Positions 23,120-34,998 of a stretch of DNA of 64,000 nt are shown here, piece after piece (the first letter of the stretch is position 1; each line of letters opens with the position of its first letter). The translations under genes were made by a program, and so were the position numbers. The notes beneath the pieces are model-generated. The model searched no databases. It saw nothing but the letters and a program-made list of their open reading frames with translations, and was not told where the DNA came from. This DNA is from Teratosphaeria epicoccoides. Its lineage: Eukaryota; Ascomycota; Dothideomycetes; Mycosphaerellales; Teratosphaeriaceae. The stretch is from contig JADDMT010000001.1 of assembly GCA_021401465.1 (NCBI GenBank), positions 124,001 to 188,000 on the forward strand. Reading direction: 5' to 3'.

Positions 23120-23735
23120 AACAGCCCCCCTGTTACCTACCGCAACCGTTGAGCTAGTAACTCGAACCACATGCGCAGAGTACCTGCCTCTAGTTAACTC
23201 ACAAGGGGACCGAATGATGCAATAACGGATAACGCGGCTGTCACGCATGTGCGCCGACCGCACTCGTGCTAGCCTACTAGCATGGAAATGTGACGAGGCC
23301 CGCGCCAGGAGCGCGCTCCTGCCGTTTCGAGCGGCGCGCGCAGAGCGTCCGCGCACTTTCCTACTACCCCGAGGTTCTGCGACACGTTCTTCACGGTCAC
23401 GACTAAATAGGGACAGCCAAGCTACTTGGCGAGGCCGGCGCGCATGCTCGCCCTATAATTTCAAGGATTGACCGAAGTACGTACTCGTGGTTTCCTGATA
23501 TCTCGATCCGCATGTGAAGCGAAGGTGTTGCGAAGCCGCCTAACATGTAACGGATTGAAACCCGCCCGAGTCAGTAGCCTCCGCCCCGCACTCGCTGCGA
23601 AGGTGTTAAGGTGTGCGCATGACACATGTTGCGCAGGCTATCTACCTATTCACCCTTGCGCGGTGTGAGCGTGCCACATCCCGTACCCTATATGTTCCGC
23701 GTGCGTCACTTAGTGAGGCTAGGGACATCCTCATA
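23120..23735. other. non-coding 3' region of element E
   Basis: About 600 bp between the antisense gene's promoter and the polypurine tract. It contains a GC-rich inverted repeat (GCGCCAGGAGCGCGCTCC near 23300). No gene was recognised. Confidence 0.4.
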
Positions 23736-23748
23736 GGAGGAGGGGCAG
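23735..23748 (+). other. polypurine tract of element E
   Basis: AGGAGGAGGGGCAG directly precedes the 3' LTR at 23749. Confidence 0.8.
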
Positions 23749-24108
23749 TGATACGGTTGATACTAGGGGACCATTTGAACCGCATGGGTTCTAATGGCCG
23801 CCCTTGGCATGCAGTGACCCTGCTACATATGGCAAGGGGGTCCTTCGTACATACGTTGGCTCGTATGTCGTCCGAGTGGGATCAGTTGTCGACGTAGGAC
23901 GCCCCCACGTCGCTGACCCTACGGTACCCCTACAGGGTTAGGCTCGGACATGCTTTCCCTAATTAAGGAGCGTCGGGGGTTATAAGCACCCTTAGCGCCA
24001 CCTCTGCGATAAGCAGAAAGCAGCGCTGTCTTGTACCTACGGAAAGGTCGGATTACTCTGTCACACTGCGAGATATTTTCATATCATATAGCACATACAT
24101 CTATATCA
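23749..24108 (+). repeat. 3' LTR of element E (360 bp)
   Basis: Same length as the 5' LTR. Differences such as CATGCAGTG against CATGTAGTG, and ATGGC against ATAGC, are CpA to TpA or TpG to TpA. Followed by TCGAA. Confidence 0.93.
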
Positions 24109-24113
24109 TCGAA

Positions 24114-27100
24114 GCAGTCTATTACTTTAGTGTCTATTAGGTTTTCTAGGGGCTCCCATGTAGGTTTGTAGTACCCTGACTATTTTACTAGGACCTTGCG
24201 TCCTCTTCCCCTTCTCTTGTCCCTCGCGTAGAGTACCTCCTCTACTAACTACTCCTCGTGCGACTTAAACAAAAGGGGGTCCGGCTGTTTGTCGTCATTC
24301 TCCTGCCTAGGCATAGGGTCTCTACCTGCTAGTCTTAGCAGGTTAGTATAGAACACTAGGTGTATATTGTTTAGGAGCCTAGTCAAGCGGATAGAGACTA
24401 GTAATAATACTTTAGCTACTATGTACTTCGCATGCTTAGCATCTAAGCTTTTCTTAGGTCTCTCTGTAGTGTAGTTCCGCAGATCTAGCTAGACCTTGTT
24501 ACTAACTTTATAAATTAGGGCAGGGTTTTAGCGTTTATTAGCGGACTCCTCCTATTCTTGCGCGGAAGCCGCCATTGTTACTTAGCAGATTCCCGTTATG
24601 TCCCGAATCTTTCCTACAAACGCCCTTGCCCTCTCGGCTGCTTTTAACGGGCTAGGCCCTACGGGGTCCTCAGTTAAAGGTATAGGGCCCTGTAATTCGT
24701 AGCTATAGGTAGTAACGAAGGGGCTTATACTAATTCCCGAATGATACCTCCTGTTTAGCGCCAGTTAAGCTACAGGGAGCCATTGCTTCTAGTCGGATTG
24801 CTTATAGTTAATATAGTTCCGGAGGTACGCTTGCACCTCTTAGTTTAGGCGTTTAGGGCCTCTGTCTGTTTATAGGTAGTACGTAGAGCTTAACCGCTAG
24901 GACACGCCTATTCCTTTACAGAAGGTCGTCTAGAAGGTACTAGTCTAGTTAGTGCCCTAGTCGCTCGTAATAGCCGTTAGCATTCTATGGTACTAGGCCT
25001 AGCAATCTATGAACTTCTCCGCGTATTCCTCTGCTTTTATGCTAGGCATTACCTACAAAACCACGTACTTGTATAGGCGATCCTTAATAACCTACAGGTA
25101 TCGACATCCCTCGGAATTAGGCAGGTCTGTCATGAAGTCTATTGAGATCTCCTAGAAGAATCTGTCAGGAACTAGTAATAGCTTTAGTAGTCTGTGCTTA
25201 TACTCTCTCTATACCTTGTTACGACTGTAGTAGTCGCAGTTCCTTAGGAACCGCCAGACATGTTTAGACAGTAACAGCTAGTAGAAGTCGCGCCCTAGGA
25301 TCATCGTCGTAGTGTCCTGTCCTAGGTACCTGTACACTATAGTGTCATGCACAGACTAAATGAGCTTCGTCCTAAGCATGTCGTTGCTTTCGTCCCTAGA
25401 GTCCGAGGTCTCGCCCCCGGGCTGACTGTCGTTTGCTCCTAGGACCTATAGTTTGTCGCGGTATCGCAGGAAGCCCCTCTTGTTAATCTTGTAGTCCCCC
25501 GCTCCGGCTAGTAGCGCCTAGGAGCCGCCCTTTACTACTTTTAACACTGTCGAGTACAGCTTGTCTTTCTCTACTATGGCTGCCTATAAGTCATTAAGGG
25601 TGCCGTCCTAGAACGGCCTAATAGGCTCCTAGTTAGAGGTTACGGAGTTAGCGAGTTGCTGTTCGTTCTCTACTACGGTAGTAGGTAGTAGGCTAGTCGA
25701 GGTAATTAGTACGACGTCTCTGCTCTCGTCTATAGGGTCCGGCTAACTCTCTATGACTTCTAGGTCTAAAAACCTCTTAAACCGTGATTCCTTATCTTCT
25801 GCCCCTAGCGTGTCCTGTTCTCGTCTTAACAATGCGTCTAGGACTACTCCTTTAGCGCCTAGGCGATATACTAAGGAGAACTAGAATTGCGCGAGGGTCT
25901 CATACTACCGTATCTGCCGCTCGGACAGCTGTCGCTTGACTATAAAGTACTCTAGGTTTTTGTAGTCCGTGAGAATAGTAAAGGGCCTACACGACTTCAG
26001 CTTAGGGCCCTAGAACTTGAGGCTAGATATCACGGCTAGCATCTCCTTGTCGTAGATGTCGTAATTAATCTCCGCCTTATTGAGTTTCTGCGAGAAGAAG
26101 CCTACTAGTCTCCGGACTCTGTTGCTTTCTTGCAGGAGAGCTGCCCCTAACGCAAACCCGCTGTAGTTAGTCTCTAAAAAGGTCGGCAGCTCCGGGTTCT
26201 ATTAAGAAAGGACTAGCGCTAAACAGAACTTCGCTTTTAGCGTTCTAAACGCGGACTCCTCGAGTTCCCCCTAGGAGAACGGTCTGCCCTTCCCTGTAAG
26301 CGCCGTTAAGGGCCTAGCTGTCTTCGAGTAGTTCAGGATGAACATCCTGTAGTAGTTAGCGAAGCCGAGGAATCTACGGACTTCCTTTTGTGTTTTTAGC
26401 CGTTCCTAGTTACGCACGGCCTCTACCTTTTCTGGCTCGGTCCCTACGCCTTTTCCATTAGCATAGATCATGAACCCTAGGTACTTGATATCCTTTTTGG
26501 CAAACTCGCTCTTCCTAGGGTTAAGGTAGAGGCCCCTATCCTAGAGCTTCTAGAGTACTCGCGTTACTTTAGCGAAATAGTCTTCTCGTAAACTGCTGCT
26601 ATATATGATAACGTCGTCTATGTACGCGGAGGCGTAGTCGTCTAATTCCTCGCGTAGCAGTGTGTTAATATATCGTTAGAACGTTGCTAGAGCCCCGGAT
26701 AAACCGAACGGACATACTAGCTATTCAAATGAACCGAACCTCATGCGAAAGGCTGTCTTGTACTTATGGCCTTTCGCCATACGGATTTAGTAGAAGGCTG
26801 ACACTACGTCTACCTTAGTAAGCTACTAGGCGCCCGTGAGGTTCCTTAAGGTCTCTAGTATTAACGGGAGGGGGTACCTATCTTGCTTTGTGATCGCGTT
26901 AAGGGTGCGGTAATCGCAGCAGAACTAGAGCCCTCCTCCTAGCTTCCGGACAAAAAGCACGGGAGCCGTAGCCTCTAAGTTAGTAGGCTAAATGAATCCC
27001 TTCCCTAACAGTTCGTCTAAGGACTTCCTTAAAACAAGTAGTTCCTCCTTCGACATGCTGTATAGGGGTCCCTATAGCAGAGCTAGTTAGGATCTGTCTA

Positions 27101-28987
27101 GTCCTTCGCGGAGTTTAATGTAGTAGTCGATGCTAGGGCAGTATGGCGCTAATTTTTCCGCTTCTTAGCAGCAGAATAGTAGAGCTATGTGCTAAAGCTC
27201 CGGAGGTAGCGCCTCTCTTAACTCATCTAGCGTCAGATATTCCTTTGCCTTTAAGGCCTCCGCGACATCCGCTATTATAGTCACGCATACCTAGGTAAAG
27301 TTCCCGCGGTCCTTGTATTCTCAGTAGTTCTGTCCTTCGTCTATCTACTATCCCGCTCTCCTATGCTAATACTGACGCCTTTCTGGCGCGGTCTACACTT
27401 TATTGTAAGCCTTCTAGGGGTTCCCTAGTATTAGGGGGAAGGCTAGATCCTTTACTATGTATGCGTACACTAGTTGCTAGAACCTCTCGATTTCTATCTA
27501 GAAGGCGACTACTCCTTCTACCGCGGAGTCTCGCATCGACGCTGTTACGCCCCTCGCTATGCGCAACTCTTTGCTTATTAAGCTTAAGCCAAGACCTTTT
27601 ACTAGGTCTCCGTTAATTGCAGCGTAGTATTAGTACCCCTTATCGATAAGAGCTAATGTCCTGGTATTATTTGCTAGGACTACATCAGTATAAATCAGGT
27701 TCCTGTCCATGGATCCCTTAACTCTCTCCTATCCTTCTGCTAATATCTCCGTTACTCCTGCTTCCTAACTCTAAGCGGGAGTTAATCTTTTCCCGAGTTT
27801 TTCCTCCTAGGTTCCTCTACTATTCTATCGTCCTCTAGCAATAGCGACACTCTAGTTGTGTTAATCTGGGCTAGGGGTGTAGCCGAGGCGTAGGGATACC
27901 CCTTAACTTAGTGTCTAGACGCTCCGTAATAGTAGCATAGGTTATTCTCCTAGCGTTTCTCTCTCTCTGTAGCGTCTACCTATTTGGCGCGTTGTTTTCC
28001 CCCGTTGTTTTGTCAGGGTCCTTTGCCGTCATATTAGTCTCCTATAGTACGAGTCGGTACTATGACTGTATCCCTATCCGCGTCTATTCGGGATCTGACC
28101 CTAGGGTTAGGCATCTGCATAGCAGCCGCAAGAATACCTTCAGAGTCCTTGTTCTTTTCCCTTAACTACCTCCTATAGGCTGCCTTGAACTAGTCGGTTA
28201 CCTTGGAGTTTGTCATGACCCTTTTGACCTCCTCTACAAACGCGTAGTAGTCCCCCTTATCTCTCACGTTTACTATGTACATCCTAGCGGGATTTAAGAA
28301 CGAATTCTTAAGGTATCCGATCTCCGCGTCATCTGTCTACTAGTCCCCTCCTGCTAATAGCAGGAGTTCGTCGAATTCTAGCTAGTGCTCGTGCCATGGC
28401 TAGCCTGCCGCGTGTCAGAGGTTCGTGAGCTGTTCTAGAGCTTTCGCTGTCTTGTTACTATCCGCGAACACGGCCTCGAGTTACATGAGGAAAGCTTCGG
28501 GGTCCTTCGCCCTGTCCGGGCCTCCTTTCTCCCAGAAATGGCGCATCCGGGCGCGCTAGCAAGTAGGGAGGGTGTCGTAGATTGTGTTCTAGTAATAATC
28601 CACGCCTATCAGGGGTTTTATCCTAGAGCGCGCCCTAAGCGAACTCCTAATACAGAGCAGGTAATCCCTAAATGACTTGGCTCTTCTGTCCTACGTTAGT
28701 AGCCTCTACTCTCGGGATCCCGTCAGTTCTATGCTAGAGTTCGCACGCGTTGCTACGGCTAGCGCGTCCGCGAGAGCCTTTAGCAGCTCCTCTGACAGGG
28801 CGCCTAGGTTTTGTCGCTATTAGGACTCCGATTCATTTAGCGCGGCCTGCGTGGCTGTTAGCTCAGCCATAATTTGCTGTTACTAGGTGTGTATTCCCTC
28901 GACGACATAGCGCATTTCTGCTAACGCTTCCTTGTTCGTAGATCCTTCGGACACTAGGGTTAATTAGCTAGTAGACAGCCTTTCCAT
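24114..28987 (-). pseudogene. gag-pol of element D, RIP-inactivated
   Basis: The minus-strand frame starts at ATG 28987, 21 bases inside the LTR boundary. Gag occupies about 28987-27900 and its zinc knuckle (complement of about 27900-27945) now reads CYYYGASRH...KGY, two ligand Cys having become Tyr by TGC/TGT to TAC/TAT. A protease motif (ALIDKG) is near 27625. RT is at about 26990-26560 with YIDD (complement of about 26610). RNase H is near 26200-25900. Integrase (SIDFMTDLP) is at about 25500-24850. A chromodomain (KVLVKWSGYYKPTWEPLENL) is at about 24130-24200. Element E then interrupts the C-terminal end, which resumes at 15939. Confidence 0.87.
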
Positions 28988-28997
28988 GGTGAAATCA

Positions 28998-29007
28998 ATC
29001 GTACTTA
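28998..29007 (-). other. self-priming site of element D
   Basis: Directly inside the 5' LTR boundary the minus strand reads TAAGTACGAT. Its exact complement ATCGTACTTA is in the LTR at 29055-29064 (minus strand), 41 bases after TATAAAA (29105-29099). The transcript's first bases can therefore pair with the site next to the LTR, as in Tf1. No tRNA-type TGG is present. Confidence 0.65.
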
Positions 29008-29008
29008 A

Positions 29009-29175
29009 TGTCATAGGTAAACGACGTATACACAGGGGTTCATGTAGTATTTAATAAGTACGATGGAGAGAGAGGGACTATCTGCTAGCTGTCTGGTCTT
29101 TTATAGCCGGCCTCGTCAGGGGTCGCGTCGCATAGGCCCTAGCCTGTGCCAAGACTTAGGGCCTCGCCCTTTACA
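29009..29175 (-). repeat. 5' LTR of element D (167 bp)
   Basis: TGTCATAGG to CCCTTTACA in plus orientation, followed by TATAG (29176-29180). Contains the minus-strand TATA box TATAAAA at 29099-29105. Confidence 0.92.
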
Positions 29176-29180
29176 TATAG

Positions 29181-29555
29181 GCATAGTCATAGGAGAAAGG
29201 ATCTGTCACGTGAGGACAGATCCCCGGATCTATAGGGTTAGTCTACAGATCTACAGGCCTACAAGGAAGAAGGGATCTGTTATAGGATGATAGACCCTTA
29301 GATCTATAGGGTTAGTCTACAGATCTATAGACACGGATCTGTTAGGTCTGTCGACAGATCTAACAGAGCTACTCTGTCTCTCTAGTATATAGGGATAGCT
29401 TTAGGACAGGTAGTTAGGAGCTTCGTGCTTAATTTAATTCCCTTTCCCTAGGGGATAGTTAGTTACAAGGTTAACTACTATTATCGATATTCTTCACAGC
29501 TCTGCGAGTCTAACACCTAGTCAGCTTCCTGCTATTAGCACCTACCCTTATGACA
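29181..29555 (+). repeat. 5' LTR of element B, second part
   Basis: Continues the LTR broken at 14514. It contains palindromic AGATCT-rich repeats, a TATA box (29386-29391) and the end CTTATGACA. Removing D restores a 470-bp LTR. Confidence 0.9.
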
Positions 29556-29557
29556 TT

Positions 29558-29565
29558 TTAAGCAC
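29558..29565 (+). other. candidate self-priming site of element B
   Basis: TTAAGCAC, two bases after the LTR, is complementary to GTGCTTAA at 29425-29432 in the LTR, 39 bases after its TATA box. Only 8 bases match, so this is weaker than in D and E, but RIP may have altered both sites. Confidence 0.4.
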
Positions 29566-29614
29566 TACTTCTAAGGAAGCATTAGGGGACTTATCAAGCC
29601 CTTAACATACGCCT

Positions 29615-32600
29615 ATGTTAAGTAGTTCTTTAGCTATTAGTTCAACTTCTAGTGGTAATCAACTAACACTACAAGAACAAGTTGCTACTATACCTTAAAT
29701 TACGTAGTAGCTTGAATCCATTCACCTTAGCGAGATGGCTCTAGCATCTGTCGCAGGTTCAACTACTAGGAATAGACACGGTAATAACGGCTTCAAGATA
29801 GGAAGCCCTACAGAGTTTACAGGACAACGATCTTAAGTCGAGATGTTTATCCTATAATGCTAGTTAGCATTTAACGTAGATACGGAACGGTTTATAACAT
29901 ATTATAAGCGAATGATGTACATTGTCTCTTACCTGAAGGGACTAGCGTTCGAGTTTATCTAGCCTTATCTAACAGATTATCTAGATTACGTTAGCAACGT
30001 CACAGCCAGGAAGACGACAACTAGGGAGATTCTCAACTTAGACAAGTCTTTGTTTAAGGCATTACGCGAAGCTTTTAGGCTCGGTAATAAGTAACAAGAG
30101 GCCGAGAGAGCTCTCCTAGGAATCTAGCAGAAGGGTTCCGCTATCAAGTACCGCGCAGACTTTTAGACCCTCTCTGCTCGAGTCGACTAGAATGATAATG
30201 CCTTAGCCGCTTAGTTCTACTAGGGACTAAAGGAGACGGTTAAAGACGAAATTGCCCGAGGAGATCGGCTAACGACATTCAAGGAAATAAGCGATCTTGC
30301 GATTAGAATCAAAAATCGCATCTAGGAACGACAGCAAGAACGACAACATAGAAATCGCAAGCTAGCACAGGCTAACTATAAGGTCTAACGATTAGCACTA
30401 AAATGGCGAAGCAATTACTATAGTCTCTAACCTATAGAGTTAGATGCGACTAAGGGGCGTCTAAGGAATAGACCCTAAGGAAAGCCGCGGAAGGGCTCTC
30501 CTCCCTAGAATGGTCTGAAGAAGCCATTCGACAAGAGTAATCTCGAGTGCTATAACTGTAGAAAGAAAGGACACTTTGCCTGCGAGTGTTTTGCTAAGAA
30601 GCAACGACAGGAACTACCTAGGATAGAGCAGGCTTACGCGACAATAACAGCGCCTTAGCAAAAGGCCGCCGCTACTTAAGAACCGGACTATGCCGTACTT
30701 ACTTAGACTGCGTGCTATGACGACGATTGTCGAATTCACATGAGTGATAAAGATGGTTCCGGATAGTACTCTAGCCGAAACAAGGCATAGTCGATCTGTG
30801 CGCTAAGGGGTACACCTTCTAGTACAACAGTCCTAAGGCAACAGGAGCTAGAAGAAGAAGAAGAAGGTTCGGACGACAACTACGAGATTGTCGAAGCCGT
30901 CATTCCTGATTCTAAGGAAGACGAGAGCATAGAGCGATAGGCTATGCCGCCGCATGACATCGGGCTCGATATTATCCGAATCATACAGAACTAGTAGGCT
31001 TAGGCTTGCCTATAGATTAATGGAGTATAACACGTCGACTAGCTTTAGTATGACGAACTAGCCGACCGTATGCGACGACACCTAAGGAGACTACCGGTTA
31101 TAGCTTAACCTCACGCGCATCAGAAAGTTGTCTAAGAAATTATACCGTTCGGGGTAGAGTTTACGCCCTAGGGAGGCTACCTGACCTACGAAGTTATTCA
31201 GATTTCACGAGCGCTACGACTCCAAGTCTACTACTTAAAGATAGAGTACGCAAGAAACGCGCAGGAACAGCGAGGCCAAGAGCGAGAACGACCTCTTAGG
31301 CCAGAAAACGGTAACGCTTAGAGAAGAAGCTAAGACCGTACGATCCCTGAACTAGTCCGTGAAGACAGTTATTCGGGAAACGACGAGGTCCGCTAGAATT
31401 AGACCTACGGACAGACTAGACAGGGCTGTAACGATGTGCCGCGATTAGCGCCAGATACGCGAACAACCTTAGAGTATAGGTGCACATCGACGAGACGCTA
31501 GCTAGGGCCTTAATAGATTCAGGATGTACTAGAATCTTCATGATGCCTAAGTTTGCCAGGACAGCTAGGATAAAGCTACAGGTGAAGACGAATGCTTTCT
31601 CGCTACAAGCGATTAATAGAAAGCCGGTCACGTACAACCAAGGAATAGTTGACGAAGAAACTAAGATGATGCCTCTACGGATAGGACGCTACTAAGAGAT
31701 GCTCTAGTTCGACATCATGGAGTCACTAGGCTCGGATGTAGTACTAGGGTTGCCATGGCTAAGAAACGCTAACCCCTATATTAACTAGAAGAATGAGAGG
31801 ATCTAGTTCCTAGAACTCTTAAGATCGATACCTCTACCTGTAGTGTACGACGTACTAGGCAAGATCGAAATATGTGTTATGACTTCAAGCGAGATAGTAG
31901 CCGCTATCAAGGATCTAGAACAGGAAGTGTATGTCCTATAGGTCAAAGTAACGCAAACGAAAGTCAGGGTCGAATTCATAGTTCCTGATGAGTATAAAGA
32001 GTTCGCTACTCTTTTCGAGGAAGAACCCGACTAAGAAGCTCTGCCAGAACACTAGGAGTAGGACTACAGGATACCCTTACTCTCTAGCAAGACACTAACG
32101 AAGCAATCAGTTCGCCTGTTATTAGCGGCGAAACTAGAGATTCTCCGGAAATACCTAGAAGATAACCTCCGGAAAGGCTTCATCCGCGAGTCGTAATCCC
32201 TAGCCGGATATCTAATCCTGTTTATGCCTAAGGGGGAAGATAACTAGCGACTCTACGTAGATTATTGTAGATTAAACGACATCATAATAAAGAATAGTTA
32301 TCCACTTCCTTTGCTCTTAGAATTGCAGGACCGCCTGCAAGGAGCGATGTAGTTCTCGAAGTTCGATATACCTAGAGTGTATAACTGAATTCGAATTAAG
32401 GAAGGCGAAGAATAGAAGACTACGTTCTAGACTAGGTTTAGACACTATGAGTACATAGTCATGCTATTTAGGTTGACAAATGCCCTGGCTACATAGTAGG
32501 CATTTATTAACAATGTGCTACGAGAGTACCTTGACGTCTTTGTAGTTGTATACCTAGACGACATCCTCGTCTACTCCCGGACGATCGAAGAGCATAGGAC

Positions 32601-34899
32601 TTACGTACGCAAGGTACTTTAGAAACTCCAGGATTACTAGTTAAAGGTCAAGCCTCAGAAAAGCGAGTTTCACAAGCAGGAAGTATAATTCCTTAGCTAC
32701 GTAGTAGCATAGAATAGAATCAAGATAGACACTAAGAAAGTCTAAGTCGTAAAAGAGTAGCCTACGCTAACTAATGTTAAGGAAGTATAGTCCTTCCTTA
32801 GGTTCGCTAACTTCTACCGAAGATTTGTGGCAAACTATTCGAAGATTACGGCACTACTTACGACTCTTATGACGAAGGATACGCTATTCGTGTAGGACGA
32901 CGCCTAACGGAATGCCTTCAAGGAACTTAAGCGACAATTCACAGATTAGCCGATCTTACTTATATTCGACCTAGATAAGCCTATTATAGTCGAAACAGAT
33001 GCCTCTGACGTAGCACTCGGGGCATGCTTGAGTTAACTAGGACTAAGTAGACGACTACAGCTAGTCGCCTACTACTCGAGGAAATTGTCTAGACCTAAAC
33101 TCTAATACGACGTCTACGACAAAGAACTTCTAGCTATAGTAGACGCCTACAAGGCCTAGCGAGTCTACTTAGAAGGTTCTAAGCACTAGGTCACGGTCTA
33201 CACAGACCATGAGAACTTGCGATACTTCATAACGACGAAAGAATTAAACTAATAACAGGTTCGGTAGAGTAAGGAGCTCTCTAGCTTTAACTGCAAGATC
33301 GTCTATCGCAAGGGGACCGATAACGCGCGCGCCGATGCACTTAGCTGCTAGACGGACTACATGAAGGGCGTGAAGTAGGAGAAACATGCTGTTCTCTAGG
33401 AAAATAGCGATAGCACGCTAGGAGTTAACCGACTCGCGGCCACGACTATTACATAGACTAGTAAATTTCAGGACGACCTGAAGAACGCGCTAGTCTACGA
33501 CCTAACTGCACTAGCTGTCCGTAACGACATTAATGGACAGGAGGATTAGGAAGACGAAGACAGAATCCTTCTGTTTCAAGGATTAGTATACATGCTAACG
33601 TCTTTACAATTAGAGCTACTATGACTCCGACATGACGTACCTTAGGCAGGACACCTAGGAGTGTCTAAAATGAAGCAAATTCTCCGACAAGAATATTACT
33701 TCCCTAGGATAAGCAAGGTAATCGAGGACTATGTCTGTTAATGTGTGACTTGCTAACAAAGTAAGCATGACTGTTACAAACTGTATAGGCTACTACGACT
33801 ACTTAAGGTACCTTAACGGCTATAGGAATCGCTCGCTATGGATTTCATCGTCAAACTACCTTAGTCGAGAGAACCCGCTACGAATGAGTTCTTCGACAGG
33901 ATCATGGTAGTAGTTAACCGATTCACTAAGTTTAGGAAGTTTATCCCTTACTGCGAAGACTTTAAGACTAAAGATATCGCGCATGTCTTCATTAAATAGG
34001 TAGTAGCACTACACGGCATGCTACAGGACCTAGTAACGGATCGAGGATCCATGTTTACCTCTAACTTCTAGAGAGCCCTAATGAGACAATTCTAGGTCAG
34101 ACATCGACTAAGTACTTCCTTCTACCCTTAGACGGATAGACAGACAGAACGTCTAAATCAGACGTTAGAATAGTACCTTCGATCCTATGTGAATAGGGAC
34201 TAGAACAACTAGGTAGAGTTGTTACTAATAGCATAGCTCGCGTATAATAGTACGCTAGCAGAGTCGACAGGACTCTCGCCTTTTCAGATGGCATATAGAT
34301 TAGCTATAGAAGACATTCTAGACGTCTTAGCTAGTAATCTAAACCTAGCAGCACTCAGACGAGTAGAACATCTACGCCGACTGCAAACAGAAGCACGACT
34401 CGACCTGTAGTTCTATTAGCAGAACATGGCATAGTACGTAAATCATAAGAGAATTAAGGGACTAATTCTAAAGGAGGGGGACAAGGTGTATCTCCTCTGT
34501 CGTCACATCAAATCGGACAAGCCGAGTAAAAAACTAGACGCTGTAAAACTAGGACTATTCAGGATTAAGGCTAAGAAAGGACCAGTTAATTTTGAGTTAT
34601 AGCTACCTAAGCAGATGAGAATACACCCTGTGTTCTATGTCTCTCTGCTAGAACAAGCAGCGCCGGACGCCGCACTGCAAACGGAACCCTTACTACTTAA
34701 CCCTAAAGTAGAAGAACTAGAGTACGCTGTCGAAAAGATTGTTGACACTCACTAGCAGGACGGACAGCGAGAGTACTTAGTAAAATGGGAAGGATATAGG
34801 AGTACCGAGAACACCTAGGAACCCCTAGAGCATCTGCGAAACTGTTAGCAAAAGATACGAAGTTTCGAGAAAGGAACGAACCTAGGAAGAAGATCCTAA
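29615..34899 (+). pseudogene. gag-pol of element B, RIP-inactivated
   Basis: One gag-pol frame from ATG 29615 to TAA 34897-34899, read through RIP stops. Gag has a zinc knuckle CYNCRKKGHFACEC at about 30546-30590. Protease DSGC is near 31516. RT is at about 32240-32590 with YLDDILVYS near 32552. RNase H ETDASD is near 32995. Integrase shows CVTC (about 33745), MDFIVKLP (33838), TDRGS (34037) and QTERLNQ (34140-34160), so its catalytic Glu is kept, unlike in E. A chromodomain (VEKIVDTH, then EYLVKWEGY) is at 34720-34840. The 305-bp insertion of element A is absent. It is the best reference copy of this family here. Confidence 0.9.
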
Positions 34900-34998
34900 G
34901 CCACGACTAGACTCCTGCGGGACGCCGTCAGTCGGCTCGGCTATCACGCCATCCAGGAAACCCTAATATGAGGCGTTAGTAAAACCCTCTATTACGCT

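Larger units (their letters stand above)
15940..24108 (+). mobile_element. chromovirus E, inserted in element D
   Basis: 8.17 kb Gypsy element with 360-bp LTRs at both ends and a perfect target duplication TCGAA (15935-15939 and 24109-24113). It interrupts the last codons of D's pol. The two LTRs differ at about six positions, all transitions and mostly RIP-type, so it is the youngest insertion of the nest. It carries gag-pol on the plus strand and a long antisense gene before the 3' LTR. Confidence 0.93.
14515..29175 (-). mobile_element. chromovirus D (minus strand), inserted in the B 5' LTR
   Basis: Flanked by TATAG at 14510-14514 and 29176-29180. Each LTR is 167 bp, from TGTCATAGG to CCCTTTACA. 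Without nested element E it is about 6.5 kb. The coding strand is minus: gag-pol runs 28987 to about 24114, the polypurine tract lies next to 14681, and a plus-strand (antisense) ORF lies near the 3' end. The short LTR, single gag-pol frame, C-terminal chromodomain and self-complementary priming site resemble the Tf1/sushi group. Confidence 0.9.

Noticed and set aside
29556..29580. tRNA primer-binding site after B's LTR
   Set aside because: No TGG start or recognisable tRNA 3' complement; self-complementarity to the LTR fits better.
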